A stretch of 64,000 bases of DNA from Clostridiales bacterium. GTDB taxonomy: Bacteria > Bacillota > Clostridia > Oscillospirales > Oscillospiraceae. Position numbers and translations under genes: made by a program. The notes beneath the pieces were generated by a model that was not told where the DNA came from, did no database searches, and saw only the letters and a list, made by a program, of their open reading frames with translations. Shown piece after piece: positions 25,101 through 32,283 of this stretch (position 1 is the first letter of the stretch; each line of letters opens with the position of its first letter). The stretch lies in NCBI GenBank assembly GCA_021201475.1, contig JAJQEV010000007.1, positions 1-64,000 on the forward strand. Reading direction: 5' to 3'.

Positions 25101-27813
25101 CGGCGCGGACGTGTACAACGGTCAGCAGAGCGTCCTGTGGGTCAACCTCAGGGAGGCGTTCTACGACGACATCATGGAGATGTACCAGGAACTGAGAAGC
25201 ACCGGCGTACTGAGCTATGACGTGGTGGAGACGGCGTTCGAGGAGCACCAGGCCAAGTGGCCGGAGGCGATTTTCAACGAAGACGCCTACTACAAGTACA
25301 TTCAGCCGTTGATCGACGACGGCACCGCGTCCTACCTCTCCATGTGCCAGGGCAGCAAGGCAGAACAGCGCAAGTGGTGGCTTTATAACCGGTTCCGGTA
25401 CATGGACAGCAAGTACAACGCAGGCGACGCCCTGAGCGACATCATCACCCTGCGCGGCTACGCAAAGGCGGACATCACCGTGGTTCCCTACGCCGACATC
25501 TATGCGGCGGTGAAATACGGCTCCTACCTGGTGCAGACACGGGCAAGCCGGAACGAAAGCTACACACTGGCCTGTCCGCTGGACAACGTGAACGACACGG
25601 AAATTTACATCTACTCCAGCAGTCAGCTGGCGGACGTGGGCGACCTGTCCGGGTTGATGGTGGGCTATGCAGATTTCAGCAACGCCACCAAACTCCAGGC
25701 GGTCAAAATCGGCGACAGTTCCGACAGCTACTCCAACAGCAACCTGACGGAGCTGTACCTGGGCAACAACACCCTGCTCCAGAGCGTGGACAGCCGGAAC
25801 TGCCCGAATCTGGCAAGCACCGTTGACCTCTCCGGCTGCACCGGCATTGAGGAAGTGTATTTCGAGGGCACCAGCGTTCCGTCCGTCACGCTGCCGAACG
25901 GCGGCGTTCTGCGGGTGCTGCACCTGCCGGACACCGTGACCAACCTGACCATCCGCAACCAGACCCGCATCGAGGACTTCACGATGGACGACACCAGCAG
26001 CATCACAACGCTGTGGCTGGAGAACGTATCGACCGCAGTGGACAGCAAGTCCATTGTAGAAAGCATCGTGGAGAACAGCCGTGTGCGTCTGATTGGCATC
26101 AGCTGGGAGTTCGACAGCGCGGAGGACATCCTGACGATGTACGACCTGCTGGACACCATGCGGGGCCTGGACGAGAGCGGCAACAACGTGGACAGCCCGC
26201 AGGTCTCCGGCTACGTCTACGTGGACAGCCTGACCGGAGCGCAGCTGGCCGAAATGCTGGAGCGGTACCCAGATGTGGCCGTGGTCTACTCGCACATCAC
26301 CAGCTATGTGTACTTCTACAACTATGACGGCAGTTCCCTGCTGTACACCGTGGCCGTATCGGACGGCGCGGACGTGAGCAGCCCCGGCAGCCCGTCCAGA
26401 AGCAGCACGGCGCAGTACAGCTACACCTTCGTGGGCTGGTCGTACAGTATGGACGCGACCAGCGCGGACAGCGACGCCCTGACCGCCGTGACGGCAGACC
26501 GGACGCTGTACGCGGCGTACAGCCGAACCGTGAGAACCTACACCGTGTACTTCTACAACGGGTCTACCCTGCTGCAAACCGTGACGGGCGTGGCCTACGG
26601 CGGGAGCGCGACCTATACCGGCGACACGCCGGTCTCCGAGGACGACGAGGAAGCGGAGTTCGAGGGCTGGTCCCCCTCCCCCACCAACATCACGGGCAAC
26701 ACCACCTGCTACGCACAGTTCAGCAGCAGCGTGGAGGACGCGGAGATCGAGGACGACTGGGAGACCATCCTTGCCAACATCGAAGCGGGAACCGCCACCT
26801 ATGCCGTGGGCAACTACAAGGAGCTGGACCTGGGCGACGAGGGCACCGTGACCATGCAAATCGTGGGCAAGGGCAAGGACACCCTGGCGGACGGCACCGG
26901 CACCGCAACCTATTCCTGGATTTCGAAGGAACTACTTGCCACCAGCCACCGGATGAACCCGTCGCTGGTGACGGAATACGACTACAAGGAGCAGACGGCC
27001 ACCACGTCCACAAACAGCAACACCAGCGTCAGCGCAAACAGCACCAAGACCACCAGCTTCCGAACCTACATTCAGGCGGCGGAGGTGGCGCAAATCACCA
27101 ACGTGGTCACGGCAACCGCGGACGGGACGCTGACCATCACTTACGCCGGTCTGTCCTCCACCTACGGCACACTGACCGTCACCGTGAACGGAACGGCCAT
27201 CGTGGAAGACTACGCCTCCACAACGGCGGTCACTTACGATGTGGAAATGGCCTCCGGCGACGTGGTGACAATCGTGGCAGAGTACACGTCCGCCGCTGTA
27301 TCGAGCAGCTATGCGTCCATTAAGATGCACAGCACCGGCACGTTTACGCTGACAACCTCCTGCAATAACGTCATGTCCCGTTACACCTCCGGCTACACCA
27401 GCGGCACCGGCGGTATCGGCGGATGGGGAGAAAGCGAAATGCGCACCTACCTGCAAGAGACCATCAAGCCCCTCATCCCGTCCGAAGTGCAGGCGGGCAT
27501 CAAGACCGTCACCAAATCGCAGACGGCCTACGACACCTCCGGCAGCAGCTACACGCAGACCACGGAGGATGATGTGTGGATCCCGGACTACACGGAGGTC
27601 TATGGCACCAACGGGACCAACGGCACCTACAAGGCAATTTACAACAGCAACGACAGCCGGATCAAGTACAAGAGTGGCGCGACCAGCGCCACCTACTGGT
27701 GGCTGCGGCGGGCCAACAATACTTCCAGCTTCGCCAACATCCTTACGAGTGGCGCGTACAACCACAACTACGCGAACTACAGTTACGGCGTGGCCCTCGG
27801 CTTCTGTACTTAA
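22117..27813 (+). CDS. Giant tail receptor-binding protein, target of the retroelement
   Basis: 1898 residues from TTG 22117 (AGGAGG at 22103-22108). Rough order: attachment region (1-100); Ig/fibronectin-like beta domains (~130-420); LamG-like lectin (~427-630); CotH-kinase-like domain (~660-1130) with LPYDMDTAIGI holding D968 and D970; leucine-rich-like repeats (~1208-1310, LYLGNNTLLQSVDSRNC); two InlB-type B-repeats (~1391-1541, TFVGWSYS and FEGWSPS); C-type-lectin domain of DUF6273 type from ~1547 to the end, interrupted by a beta domain at ~1625-1740. Its last 40 residues are the DGR variable region. It should sit at the baseplate tip and bind host receptors. Confidence 0.9.
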   Translation: MAIKKLTDLDSVTPDSSSDASVYGEYGGAVVKLPYSKTDTTLTESGSAADAKVTGDKISTIQATAENNATAIDELTAEVDEHTTDIENLSMDILNRVNGGYVEEGYLYLTADEEIVVGPLGPFSGTGSGSSSSNSATLTVTNATGWLAKTVASGGSCPISITWSSIEDDLETGAGTMTITVNSTVKATKSIDQGTVTVDLVDYLSTGSNTVKVKVSDVYGNSRTINFSITVVAISLASSFDVSSPFSGAITFPYTPTGSVTKTMHFVLDGVEIGTSSISTSGRQQSYTIPSQDDGTHTFVAYFTAEVDGEEVTSNELYYEIMVSSDSNTTTLIASSYQDSTVDQYTSVTIPFYVYVPGSLTASEVVLAANGTTVNTLADVDRTEQSWTYRADTAGTVALTISCNGTVKTITLTVSEGDIEVEAETEDLVLYLSSYGRSNSEADPSVWEDSDNGISATLTDFNFTSDGWQSDDDGITVLRVSGDARVEIPLQIFASDFRSTGKTIELEFATRDVRNYDSSILSCMSGGRGIELTAQLATFASEQSSLSMQYKEDEHVRLSFVVEKRSENRLVYCYCNGIISGVVQYPTDDDFAQLSPVDISIGSNDCTMDIYCIRVYDNDLTRYQILDNWIADTQDGETLYERYNHNNVYDAYGAIVISQLPSDLPYLVFVADALPTYKGNKLTVAGYYTNPEDSSKDFTFDGASADVQGTSSAGYARKNYKVKFSGGFTDSDGETASTYAMRDDSVPTKTFTFKADVASSEGANNVELVRLYNDICPYQTPPQTEDSSIRQGIDGFPIVIFHNDGTDTTFLGKYNFNNDKGTEEVYGFADGDESWETLNNTSDRTLWKSADYSGTDWQNDYEARYPEDNTDVDNLAALAEWLVSTDQEQATGDTLSSSVTLDGVTYTADTAAYRLAKFTNEFEDYFMKESAVFYYLFTEVFLMVDSRAKNAFPTMFQQDGKWCFLPYDMDTAIGINNEGTLTFSYNLEDIDTTDTGADVYNGQQSVLWVNLREAFYDDIMEMYQELRSTGVLSYDVVETAFEEHQAKWPEAIFNEDAYYKYIQPLIDDGTASYLSMCQGSKAEQRKWWLYNRFRYMDSKYNAGDALSDIITLRGYAKADITVVPYADIYAAVKYGSYLVQTRASRNESYTLACPLDNVNDTEIYIYSSSQLADVGDLSGLMVGYADFSNATKLQAVKIGDSSDSYSNSNLTELYLGNNTLLQSVDSRNCPNLASTVDLSGCTGIEEVYFEGTSVPSVTLPNGGVLRVLHLPDTVTNLTIRNQTRIEDFTMDDTSSITTLWLENVSTAVDSKSIVESIVENSRVRLIGISWEFDSAEDILTMYDLLDTMRGLDESGNNVDSPQVSGYVYVDSLTGAQLAEMLERYPDVAVVYSHITSYVYFYNYDGSSLLYTVAVSDGADVSSPGSPSRSSTAQYSYTFVGWSYSMDATSADSDALTAVTADRTLYAAYSRTVRTYTVYFYNGSTLLQTVTGVAYGGSATYTGDTPVSEDDEEAEFEGWSPSPTNITGNTTCYAQFSSSVEDAEIEDDWETILANIEAGTATYAVGNYKELDLGDEGTVTMQIVGKGKDTLADGTGTATYSWISKELLATSHRMNPSLVTEYDYKEQTATTSTNSNTSVSANSTKTTSFRTYIQAAEVAQITNVVTATADGTLTITYAGLSSTYGTLTVTVNGTAIVEDYASTTAVTYDVEMASGDVVTIVAEYTSAAVSSSYASIKMHSTGTFTLTTSCNNVMSRYTSGYTSGTGGIGGWGESEMRTYLQETIKPLIPSEVQAGIKTVTKSQTAYDTSGSSYTQTTEDDVWIPDYTEVYGTNGTNGTYKAIYNSNDSRIKYKSGATSATYWWLRRANNTSSFANILTSGAYNHNYANYSYGVALGFCT
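27684..27802 (+). repeat. DGR variable region (VR)
   Basis: 119 bp aligning without gaps to 28331-28449. Eleven positions differ: 27723, 27724, 27728, 27733, 27734, 27742, 27743, 27757, 27763, 27769 and 27778. In each case the template base is A; the VR has T six times, C three times and G twice. They change 9 codons and 8 amino acids of the lectin tip (for example N to Y three times, N to H, N to A, N to L). The GC-rich end GGCGTGGCCCTCGGCT is the probable initiation-of-mutagenic-homing element. Confidence 0.96.
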
Positions 27814-27830
27814 TCTTTAGCAATCCTAAC

Positions 27831-27857
27831 TATCTGGCCCCCTTGTGGGGCCAGATA
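27831..27857 (+). promoter_or_regulatory. DGR target-site hairpin/cruciform after VR
   Basis: TATCTGGCCCC (27831-27841) and GGGGCCAGATA (27847-27857) form a perfect 11-bp stem with a 5-nt loop, 29 nt downstream of the VR. No T run follows on the plus strand (CCGGAACGGG), so it is a poor terminator. DGRs are known to have such a hairpin just past the VR that increases retrohoming. Confidence 0.85.
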
Positions 27858-27877
27858 CCGGAACGGGAGGGAGAAAA

Positions 27878-28288
27878 ATGTCAGTACCAAAGGGCAAGCG
27901 CGGGCAGTCCAGCGCGGAGTTCCTGAACGCGGCAAGGGCGCTGCAACTCCACAGCATTAAGAAGTGCGTGGGGTTCCCGAAGCGGTACACGTTCTACGTC
28001 AGCCAGCAGATTGCAAACTGCGCAACACGGGTATACGAGTACGCAAAGCTGGGGAACAGCATTTACCCGGTGAATCAGCATGAGGTGCAGATGCGGCGGG
28101 ACTACTTCCTGCGGGCCAACGCGGAGGTGGAGAATCTGGTGTCGCAGATAGAGGTAGCGAACGAGCTGTTCGGCATCGACCCGGACGCGATGAAATACTG
28201 GATGAATCTGGTGAATCAGGAGGGCCTGATGCTAAAGGCCATCCTGCAATCAGACCGGAAACGATACAAGAATCTGCCGCCCGGATAG
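27878..28288 (+). CDS. avd: DGR accessory variability determinant (Avd)
   Basis: 136 residues from ATG 27878 (GGGAGGGAG upstream); an in-frame GTG at 27845 lies inside the hairpin and is unlikely. The protein is helical with basic patches, matching the four-helix-bundle Avd family: KCVGFPKRYTFYVSQQIANC (helix 1-2), YEYAKLGNSIYP, RRDYFLRANAEVENLVSQIE (helix 3) and PDAMKYWMNLVNQEG (helix 4). Avd forms a pentamer that binds the RNA template and reverse transcriptase. It lies between VR and TR, the usual place. Confidence 0.93.
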   Translation: MSVPKGKRGQSSAEFLNAARALQLHSIKKCVGFPKRYTFYVSQQIANCATRVYEYAKLGNSIYPVNQHEVQMRRDYFLRANAEVENLVSQIEVANELFGIDPDAMKYWMNLVNQEGLMLKAILQSDRKRYKNLPPG

Positions 28289-28330
28289 GGGGCAGAGGGT
28301 AAGCATCGGTTACACGCTGTAAAATAGCCG

Positions 28331-28449
28331 CAGCGCCACCTACTGGTGGCTGCGGCGGGCCAACAATACAACCAACTTCAACAACATCAATACGAGTGGC
28401 GCGAACAACAACAACAACGCGAACAACAGTTACGGCGTGGCCCTCGGCT
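28331..28449 (+). repeat. DGR template repeat (TR)
   Basis: Non-coding donor copy of the VR. It holds 37 adenines among 119 bases, 24 of them in AAC/AAT/ACA-type codons of the middle part (28366-28428), so reverse transcription with adenine infidelity would vary mainly asparagine and threonine codons. AAC codons can reach 15 residue types and no stop when the first two bases vary, the usual DGR design. It starts 43 nt after the avd stop. Confidence 0.96.
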
Positions 28450-28768
28450 CCTCTCCCGGCAGACAGAGTAACCCCGGCGGTGAAATCAGAACAGGGTGGA
28501 GAGAAGGAGTGTGTGACCGTCCCCGGCAACGGGGTAAATATATGCGGGGCTGACACGAAGCCTGCCGCGTCCGGCAACGGGCGCGGCCTCACAGGTTCGG
28601 GCGGACGCTGCCGGAAAACAGTATTCCGGCACACCTGCCGATATGATGGCAGGCGTTCTTGCATGGCAGGGCTTGATGGTGATGTCCTGTTTCATGCCCG
28701 GTAACCTTATGCGGCTATATGGAACCATCCGGCAGCCGTGGGGCGCATCTGACAGGAAAGGAATCTGT
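28450..28768 (+). ncRNA. TR-to-RT spacer, probable part of the DGR RNA
   Basis: 319 nt without a supported gene between TR and the reverse-transcriptase start. In the Bordetella phage DGR the RNA segment just 3' of the TR is needed to prime and assemble cDNA synthesis. Here the stretch contains several GC-rich inverted segments (for example GTCCCCGGCAACGGGG at 28519-28534 and GCCGCGTCCGGCAACGGGCG near 28562). Function is inferred from position. Confidence 0.6.
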
Positions 28769-29890
28769 ATGACAAGTGAAGAACGGCATGAGGCACGGTA
28801 CCAACGCCGGAAGGCGGCCAGAGCGGAGCGCAAGAGAGCACGCTACGCGGACTGCGACGACTTCGACAAGGTATTCAGCTATGAACACCTGTACCGCGCC
28901 TATCAGAAATGCAGGAAGGGCGTGGGCTGGAAGGCCAGCACCCAGAAGTACATGACCCGTGCGCCGCTGAACGTGTATAACACCTACGCCCGGCTCCAGA
29001 ACGGGACGTTCCGCAGCTCCGGCTTCTATGAGTTCGACATCATGGAGCGGGGGAAACTGCGGCATATCCGCAGCGTGACCATCACGGAGCGGGTGGTGCA
29101 GCGGTGCCTCTGCGACAATGCGCTGGTACCCATGCTGCAACGGACGTTCATCCACGACAACGGGGCCAGCATGGAGCGGAAGGGATACACCTTCGCCATC
29201 AATCGGCTGTGCGTCCATCTCCGGCGGCACTACCGGAAGTACGGGGCGGAGGGGTACGTGCTGCTGTTCGACTTCTCCAAGTTCTTCGACCGCGTGAGCC
29301 ACAGGATTGTCAAGGGCATCCTGCACGATGCGTTCACGGATGAAAAGCTGCTGAGACTGACGGAGCATTTCATTGACGCCTTCGGGGACATGGGGCTGGG
29401 GCTGGGGAGCCAGATCAGCCAAATCCTTGCGCTGGCCTCCGCGAACCGCTTAGACCACTACATCAAGCAGGACTGCGGGATTCAGTGCTACGGGCGATAC
29501 AACGACGACGGCTACCTGATTCACCCCAGCAAGGACTATCTGGCGCGGTGCCTGCGGGGGATACGGGGCATTTGCAGGGAGCTGGAAATCACCCTGAACG
29601 AGAAGAAAACGCAAATCGTGAAGCTGGCCCACGGGTTTACCTTCCTGAAAACAAGGTTCTTCCTGCTGCCGGACGGCAGAATCATACGAAAGATATACAA
29701 ACGCTCCGTGACCAAAGAACGGAGAAAGCTGAAAGCCTTCCGGCGGCTGCTGGAGGCGGGGCGCATGACCGGCGAGGACGTTTACGCCTGCTGGCAAAGC
29801 TGGAAGTCCTACGCCGCCAACTTCAACGCACACGGCACCGCCCGGCGCATGGGGCAGCTATACAACAGGCTGTTCATCGGGGCGGCATGA
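28769..29890 (+). CDS. DGR reverse transcriptase
   Basis: 373 residues from ATG 28769 (AGGAAAGGA upstream). RT motifs in order: basic N-terminus; RHIRSVTITERVVQRCL (motif 1-2); FDFSKFFD at 167-174 with the first catalytic Asp; GLGLGSQISQ at ~210-218, the DGR-specific GxxxSQ form in place of GxxxSP of intron RTs; YNDD at 244-247, the catalytic pair; then LNEKKTQIV (motif 6) and FLKTRFFLLPDGRII (motif 7). No maturase or endonuclease domain follows. It copies the TR RNA with errors at adenine and the cDNA replaces the VR. Confidence 0.97.
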   Translation: MTSEERHEARYQRRKAARAERKRARYADCDDFDKVFSYEHLYRAYQKCRKGVGWKASTQKYMTRAPLNVYNTYARLQNGTFRSSGFYEFDIMERGKLRHIRSVTITERVVQRCLCDNALVPMLQRTFIHDNGASMERKGYTFAINRLCVHLRRHYRKYGAEGYVLLFDFSKFFDRVSHRIVKGILHDAFTDEKLLRLTEHFIDAFGDMGLGLGSQISQILALASANRLDHYIKQDCGIQCYGRYNDDGYLIHPSKDYLARCLRGIRGICRELEITLNEKKTQIVKLAHGFTFLKTRFFLLPDGRIIRKIYKRSVTKERRKLKAFRRLLEAGRMTGEDVYACWQSWKSYAANFNAHGTARRMGQLYNRLFIGAA

Positions 29891-29949
29891 CAAAGGCGAC
29901 AAAGCCCCAAAGGGGCGTTGATTGCAGAATAATTTGAGAGGTGATTACA

Positions 29950-30297
29950 ATGGCAAATCTGTCCATCGTGCTGGCCGACAGCACGACCGTAACCGTGGAG
30001 CAGGTGGCGCTTGCGCCCCTGAGCATCGTTGCACTGAGCGCGGACATGGCGAGCATGGTCGAACTGTGGGAGCTGCTGTCAGACACGGAAAAGACCGCGA
30101 CGCTTGAAGTCCTGAGCGATGAGAGCGTGCTGGCGACCTTCGGCAACGTGACCCTGACGGGGACGCAAACCGTGTACAACAATGACGGCTCCATGACCGT
30201 CCATTACTACATGGACTACGGGCAGTACGGAGATGAAGTCTCCGCCGCAACCGCGCTGGAGGAACTTCTGGAGGTGCTGAGCGATGACGAGGAGTGA
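29950..30297 (+). CDS. Small phage protein after RT, unknown
   Basis: 115 residues from ATG 29950 with GAGGTG 6 nt upstream. Acidic, beta-containing sequence (VALAPLSIVALSADMASMVE; TLEVLSDESVLATFGNVTLT; DGSMTVHYYMDYGQYGD). Genes of this size and charge are often found between fibres and lysis genes in Clostridia phages; I do not recognise a function. Its stop overlaps the next start. Confidence 0.7.
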   Translation: MANLSIVLADSTTVTVEQVALAPLSIVALSADMASMVELWELLSDTEKTATLEVLSDESVLATFGNVTLTGTQTVYNNDGSMTVHYYMDYGQYGDEVSAATALEELLEVLSDDEE

Positions 30298-30460
30298 GCT
30301 TGACGCGCTGAAAGAGAAGCTGAGCACCATGAAGACCGCGAGGGCGGGGCTGGCAGAGATTCAGGAGCTGGTGGACAGCCTGAGCGATTCGCTGACGCTG
30401 GCGAAGCTGAAGGCGTTTCTGACCAGCCTGAAGGAAATTCTGGCGAACCTGGACACCTGA
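30284..30460 (+). CDS. Small coiled-coil phage protein
   Basis: 58 residues from ATG 30284, overlapping the previous gene by 14 nt. Almost wholly helical with leucine heptads (LDALKEKLSTMKTARAGLAE, LKAFLTSLKEILANLDT). No known family. GGAACTTCTGGAGGTG upstream gives a plausible ribosome site (GGAGGTG). Coding is supported by overlap and by codon use like neighbouring phage genes. Confidence 0.65.
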   Translation: MTRSELDALKEKLSTMKTARAGLAEIQELVDSLSDSLTLAKLKAFLTSLKEILANLDT

Positions 30461-30493
30461 GCCGGTGCGTGGAAAGGAGAGGGGGTGATACCG

Positions 30494-30952
30494 ATGACAA
30501 TCGCTGAACTGCTGGCCTACGGCGGCGGCGGGGCCGCCGTTCTGCTGGCACTGATTCAGATAGCCCCTATCCCGTGGAACCCGTGGTCCGCTATCGCCCG
30601 ATGGCTGGGGAAAGCGTTAAACGCCGACGTGCTGAAGGAGCTGCAAGAGGTAAAGCAGTCCCAGGAGCAGACCAACGCCCGGCTGGACAAGCAGGTCAAG
30701 GTGGAAGATGCGCGGAACGCAGACCGGGAACGGGAGCGGATATTGCGGTTCAACGTGGAGCTGATGCGGGACGAGTATCACACACGGGAGGACTTCATTG
30801 AAATTCTGGCCGTGATTGATGAGTATGAACGGTACTGCAAAGAGCACCCGGACTACTCCAACAGCCGAGCCGTTCACGCTGTCAGCAACATCAACAGGGT
30901 ATACGATGACCGGCTGACGAAGAACGACTTCTTCAAGTCGGGCGGGGACTAA
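30494..30952 (+). CDS. Phage membrane-anchored coiled-coil protein near holin
   Basis: 152 residues. A membrane helix at ~8-27 (YGGGGAAVLLALIQIAPIP) is followed by a long charged coiled coil (~48-90) and a helical C-terminus with DFIEILAVIDEYERYCKEHP. Comparable proteins next to holins in Firmicutes phages are of unknown function; a lysis-regulation or holin-partner role is possible. Start is either ATG 30494 (GGGGGTGA 6 nt upstream) or GTG 30485. Confidence 0.65.
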   Translation: MTIAELLAYGGGGAAVLLALIQIAPIPWNPWSAIARWLGKALNADVLKELQEVKQSQEQTNARLDKQVKVEDARNADRERERILRFNVELMRDEYHTREDFIEILAVIDEYERYCKEHPDYSNSRAVHAVSNINRVYDDRLTKNDFFKSGGD

Positions 30953-30960
30953 AGAGGGGT

Positions 30961-31004
30961 CATAAGTTGTTCATAAGTTGTTCATAAGTTATTCATAAGT
31001 TTGT
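30961..31004 (+). repeat. Four 11-bp direct repeats before holin
   Basis: CATAAGTTGTT (30961-30971), identical copy 30972-30982, CATAAGTTATT 30983-30993 and CATAAGTTTGT 30994-31004, perfectly phased at 11 bp, about one helical turn. They lie in the only A/T-rich gap of the late operon, just upstream of the holin start. Protein-binding iterons, or a repeat in mRNA acting on holin translation, are both possible. Confidence 0.9.
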
Positions 31005-31027
31005 CAAAATGGAAAGGAATGATTAAA

Positions 31028-31246
31028 TTGACAACCATCATTGATAGAATTAAAAACAGCACATGGCTCAAGGCCGCAGCTGTCCGTGCGGTGAAAACCA
31101 TGGCACAGTCTGCCGTGGCCGCCATCGGCACCACAGCATACTTTTTCGAGGTGAATTGGCTGGCTGTTCTCAGTGCGGCGGTTTTGGGCGGGCTGATGAG
31201 CCTGTTGACCAGTTTAGCTGGCTTGCCGGAGGTGAGCGAGGAATGA
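31028..31246 (+). CDS. Holin, r1t type
   Basis: About 72 residues from TTG 31028 (AAAGGA 9 nt upstream); ATG 31019 is in frame but too close to the site. Two hydrophobic segments (TMAQSAVAAIGTTAYFF and WLAVLSAAVLGGLMSLLTSL) and the ending LTSLAGLPEV are characteristic of the r1t-type phage holin family. It makes inner-membrane pores that release endolysin at a set time. It overlaps the next gene by 4 nt (ATGA). Confidence 0.92.
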   Translation: MTTIIDRIKNSTWLKAAAVRAVKTMAQSAVAAIGTTAYFFEVNWLAVLSAAVLGGLMSLLTSLAGLPEVSEE

Positions 31247-31419
31247 CAGAGGAAACCAAGTGCGAAATCATTAAGGCGTTTGCTTACGGCTACACCGTGG
31301 AGGAAGTGGCCGAACTGGAGGAAATGCCCCTGGAGGACGCCATTGTCTTTGAGAAGGCCAATGCCAACGAAATCGAAGAAAAGAAAGCCGAACTGCGGGA
31401 AGCGGGGTGGACGGAGTGA
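31243..31419 (+). CDS. Small acidic phage protein in lysis cassette
   Basis: 58 residues (MTEETKCEIIKAFAYGYTVE...). Helical; the segment AFAYGYTVEEVAELEEMPLE resembles a short helix-turn-helix-like unit of the type 'IA..FG.S.EEVAE..G.S', so DNA or protein binding is conceivable. Coupled to the holin by ATGA overlap and to the endolysin, which begins 4 nt inside it. Function unknown. Confidence 0.7.
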   Translation: MTEETKCEIIKAFAYGYTVEEVAELEEMPLEDAIVFEKANANEIEEKKAELREAGWTE

Positions 31420-32267
31420 GCACCATCTATCGCGGCATCGACGTGTCCAAGTGGCAGGGGTCCATCGACTGGGACAAGGTGGCCGCTGCCGGTATCCAGT
31501 TCGCGTTCATCCGCGCCGGGTACGGTTCCAGTGCCAGCCAAAAGGACAGCAAATTCGAGGCCAACTACAAGGGCGCGAAGGCCGCCGGGCTGATGGTGGG
31601 GGCCTACTGGTACAGCTACACCACCACCAAGGCGGGCGGGCAGAAGGAAGCCGCAGCCTGCCTGGAAGTCATCGCGGGAAAGAGCTTTGACCTCCCGGTG
31701 TACTTCGACCAGGAGTATGAGAAGTCCATCGTCGCCCTGAGCAACAGCACCCGCACCACCATCTGCAAGGCGTTTTGCGACGCCATCCAGGCCGGAGGTT
31801 ACACGCCCGGCATCTATGCCAGCACCGACTGGATCAACAACAAGCTCAATTATACCGAGCTGACCGATTACAGCATTTGGGCGGCGCAGTACGCCAGCAG
31901 CTGCACCTGCAAGGCCGACTATGACATCTGGCAGTACAGCAGCAAGGGCAGCGTGTCCGGCATCTCCGGCAATGTGGACATGGACTACCTGTACAATCTG
32001 CCGGGCAGCGCAAGCACCGAAACCACAACGACCACAGAAGGAGGGTTTGACGTGGCAACACTAAGCACTATCAAGTCCGGCAGCACCGGCGCACAGGCCA
32101 AGAGCCTGCAATCCCTGCTGAACGGCAAAAACGACGCTGGACTTACCGTGGACGGCATCATCGGCACAAAGTCGGTGGCAGCCATCAAAAGCTACCAGAC
32201 GGCGCAGGGCCTGACCGTGGACGGAATCTGCGGGGTCAATACCTGGACAAGTATCCTGACGAAGTAA
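31416..32267 (+). CDS. Endolysin: GH25 muramidase with peptidoglycan-binding domain
   Basis: 283 residues. The GH25 domain (1-190) opens with YRGIDVSKWQGSIDWDKV, has LPVYFDQEYE (catalytic D/E pair) and ends with ADYDIWQYSSKGSVSGISGN plus VDMDYLYN, all family hallmarks. A T-rich linker is followed by a peptidoglycan-binding_1 repeat (KSLQSLLN...VDGIIGTKSVAAIKSYQ...VDGICGVNTW). It cleaves the N-acetylmuramic acid-glucosamine bond at lysis. Start GTG 31416 has GGGGTG 6 nt upstream; GTG 31407 is an alternative. No signal peptide, so it needs the holin. Confidence 0.94.
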   Translation: MSTIYRGIDVSKWQGSIDWDKVAAAGIQFAFIRAGYGSSASQKDSKFEANYKGAKAAGLMVGAYWYSYTTTKAGGQKEAAACLEVIAGKSFDLPVYFDQEYEKSIVALSNSTRTTICKAFCDAIQAGGYTPGIYASTDWINNKLNYTELTDYSIWAAQYASSCTCKADYDIWQYSSKGSVSGISGNVDMDYLYNLPGSASTETTTTTEGGFDVATLSTIKSGSTGAQAKSLQSLLNGKNDAGLTVDGIIGTKSVAAIKSYQTAQGLTVDGICGVNTWTSILTK

Positions 32268-32283
32268 GGGAGGAGACAAACCT

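Noticed and set aside
24952..26859. 635-codon antisense frame in the tail protein gene, and similar long antisense frames over sheath, terminase and rpoC
   Set aside because: Shadow frames of third-position-GC-rich genes; composition is not protein-like.
27831..27857. Hairpin after the tail protein gene as an intrinsic terminator
   Set aside because: No T run on the plus strand, and its place after the VR fits the DGR target hairpin; transcription must continue into avd and the reverse transcriptase.
28396..28704. Open frame reading through the TR (poly-Thr start)
   Set aside because: It arises from the AAC-rich template read out of frame; no ribosome site.
28643..28768. Longer reverse transcriptase starting at 28643
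   Set aside because: The added 42 residues lack ribosome site and family similarity and overlap the probable DGR RNA; ATG 28769 has AGGAAAGGA.
30961..31004. 11-bp repeats as a CRISPR array or replication iterons
   Set aside because: No spacers, and the location inside the lysis operon is wrong for an origin.
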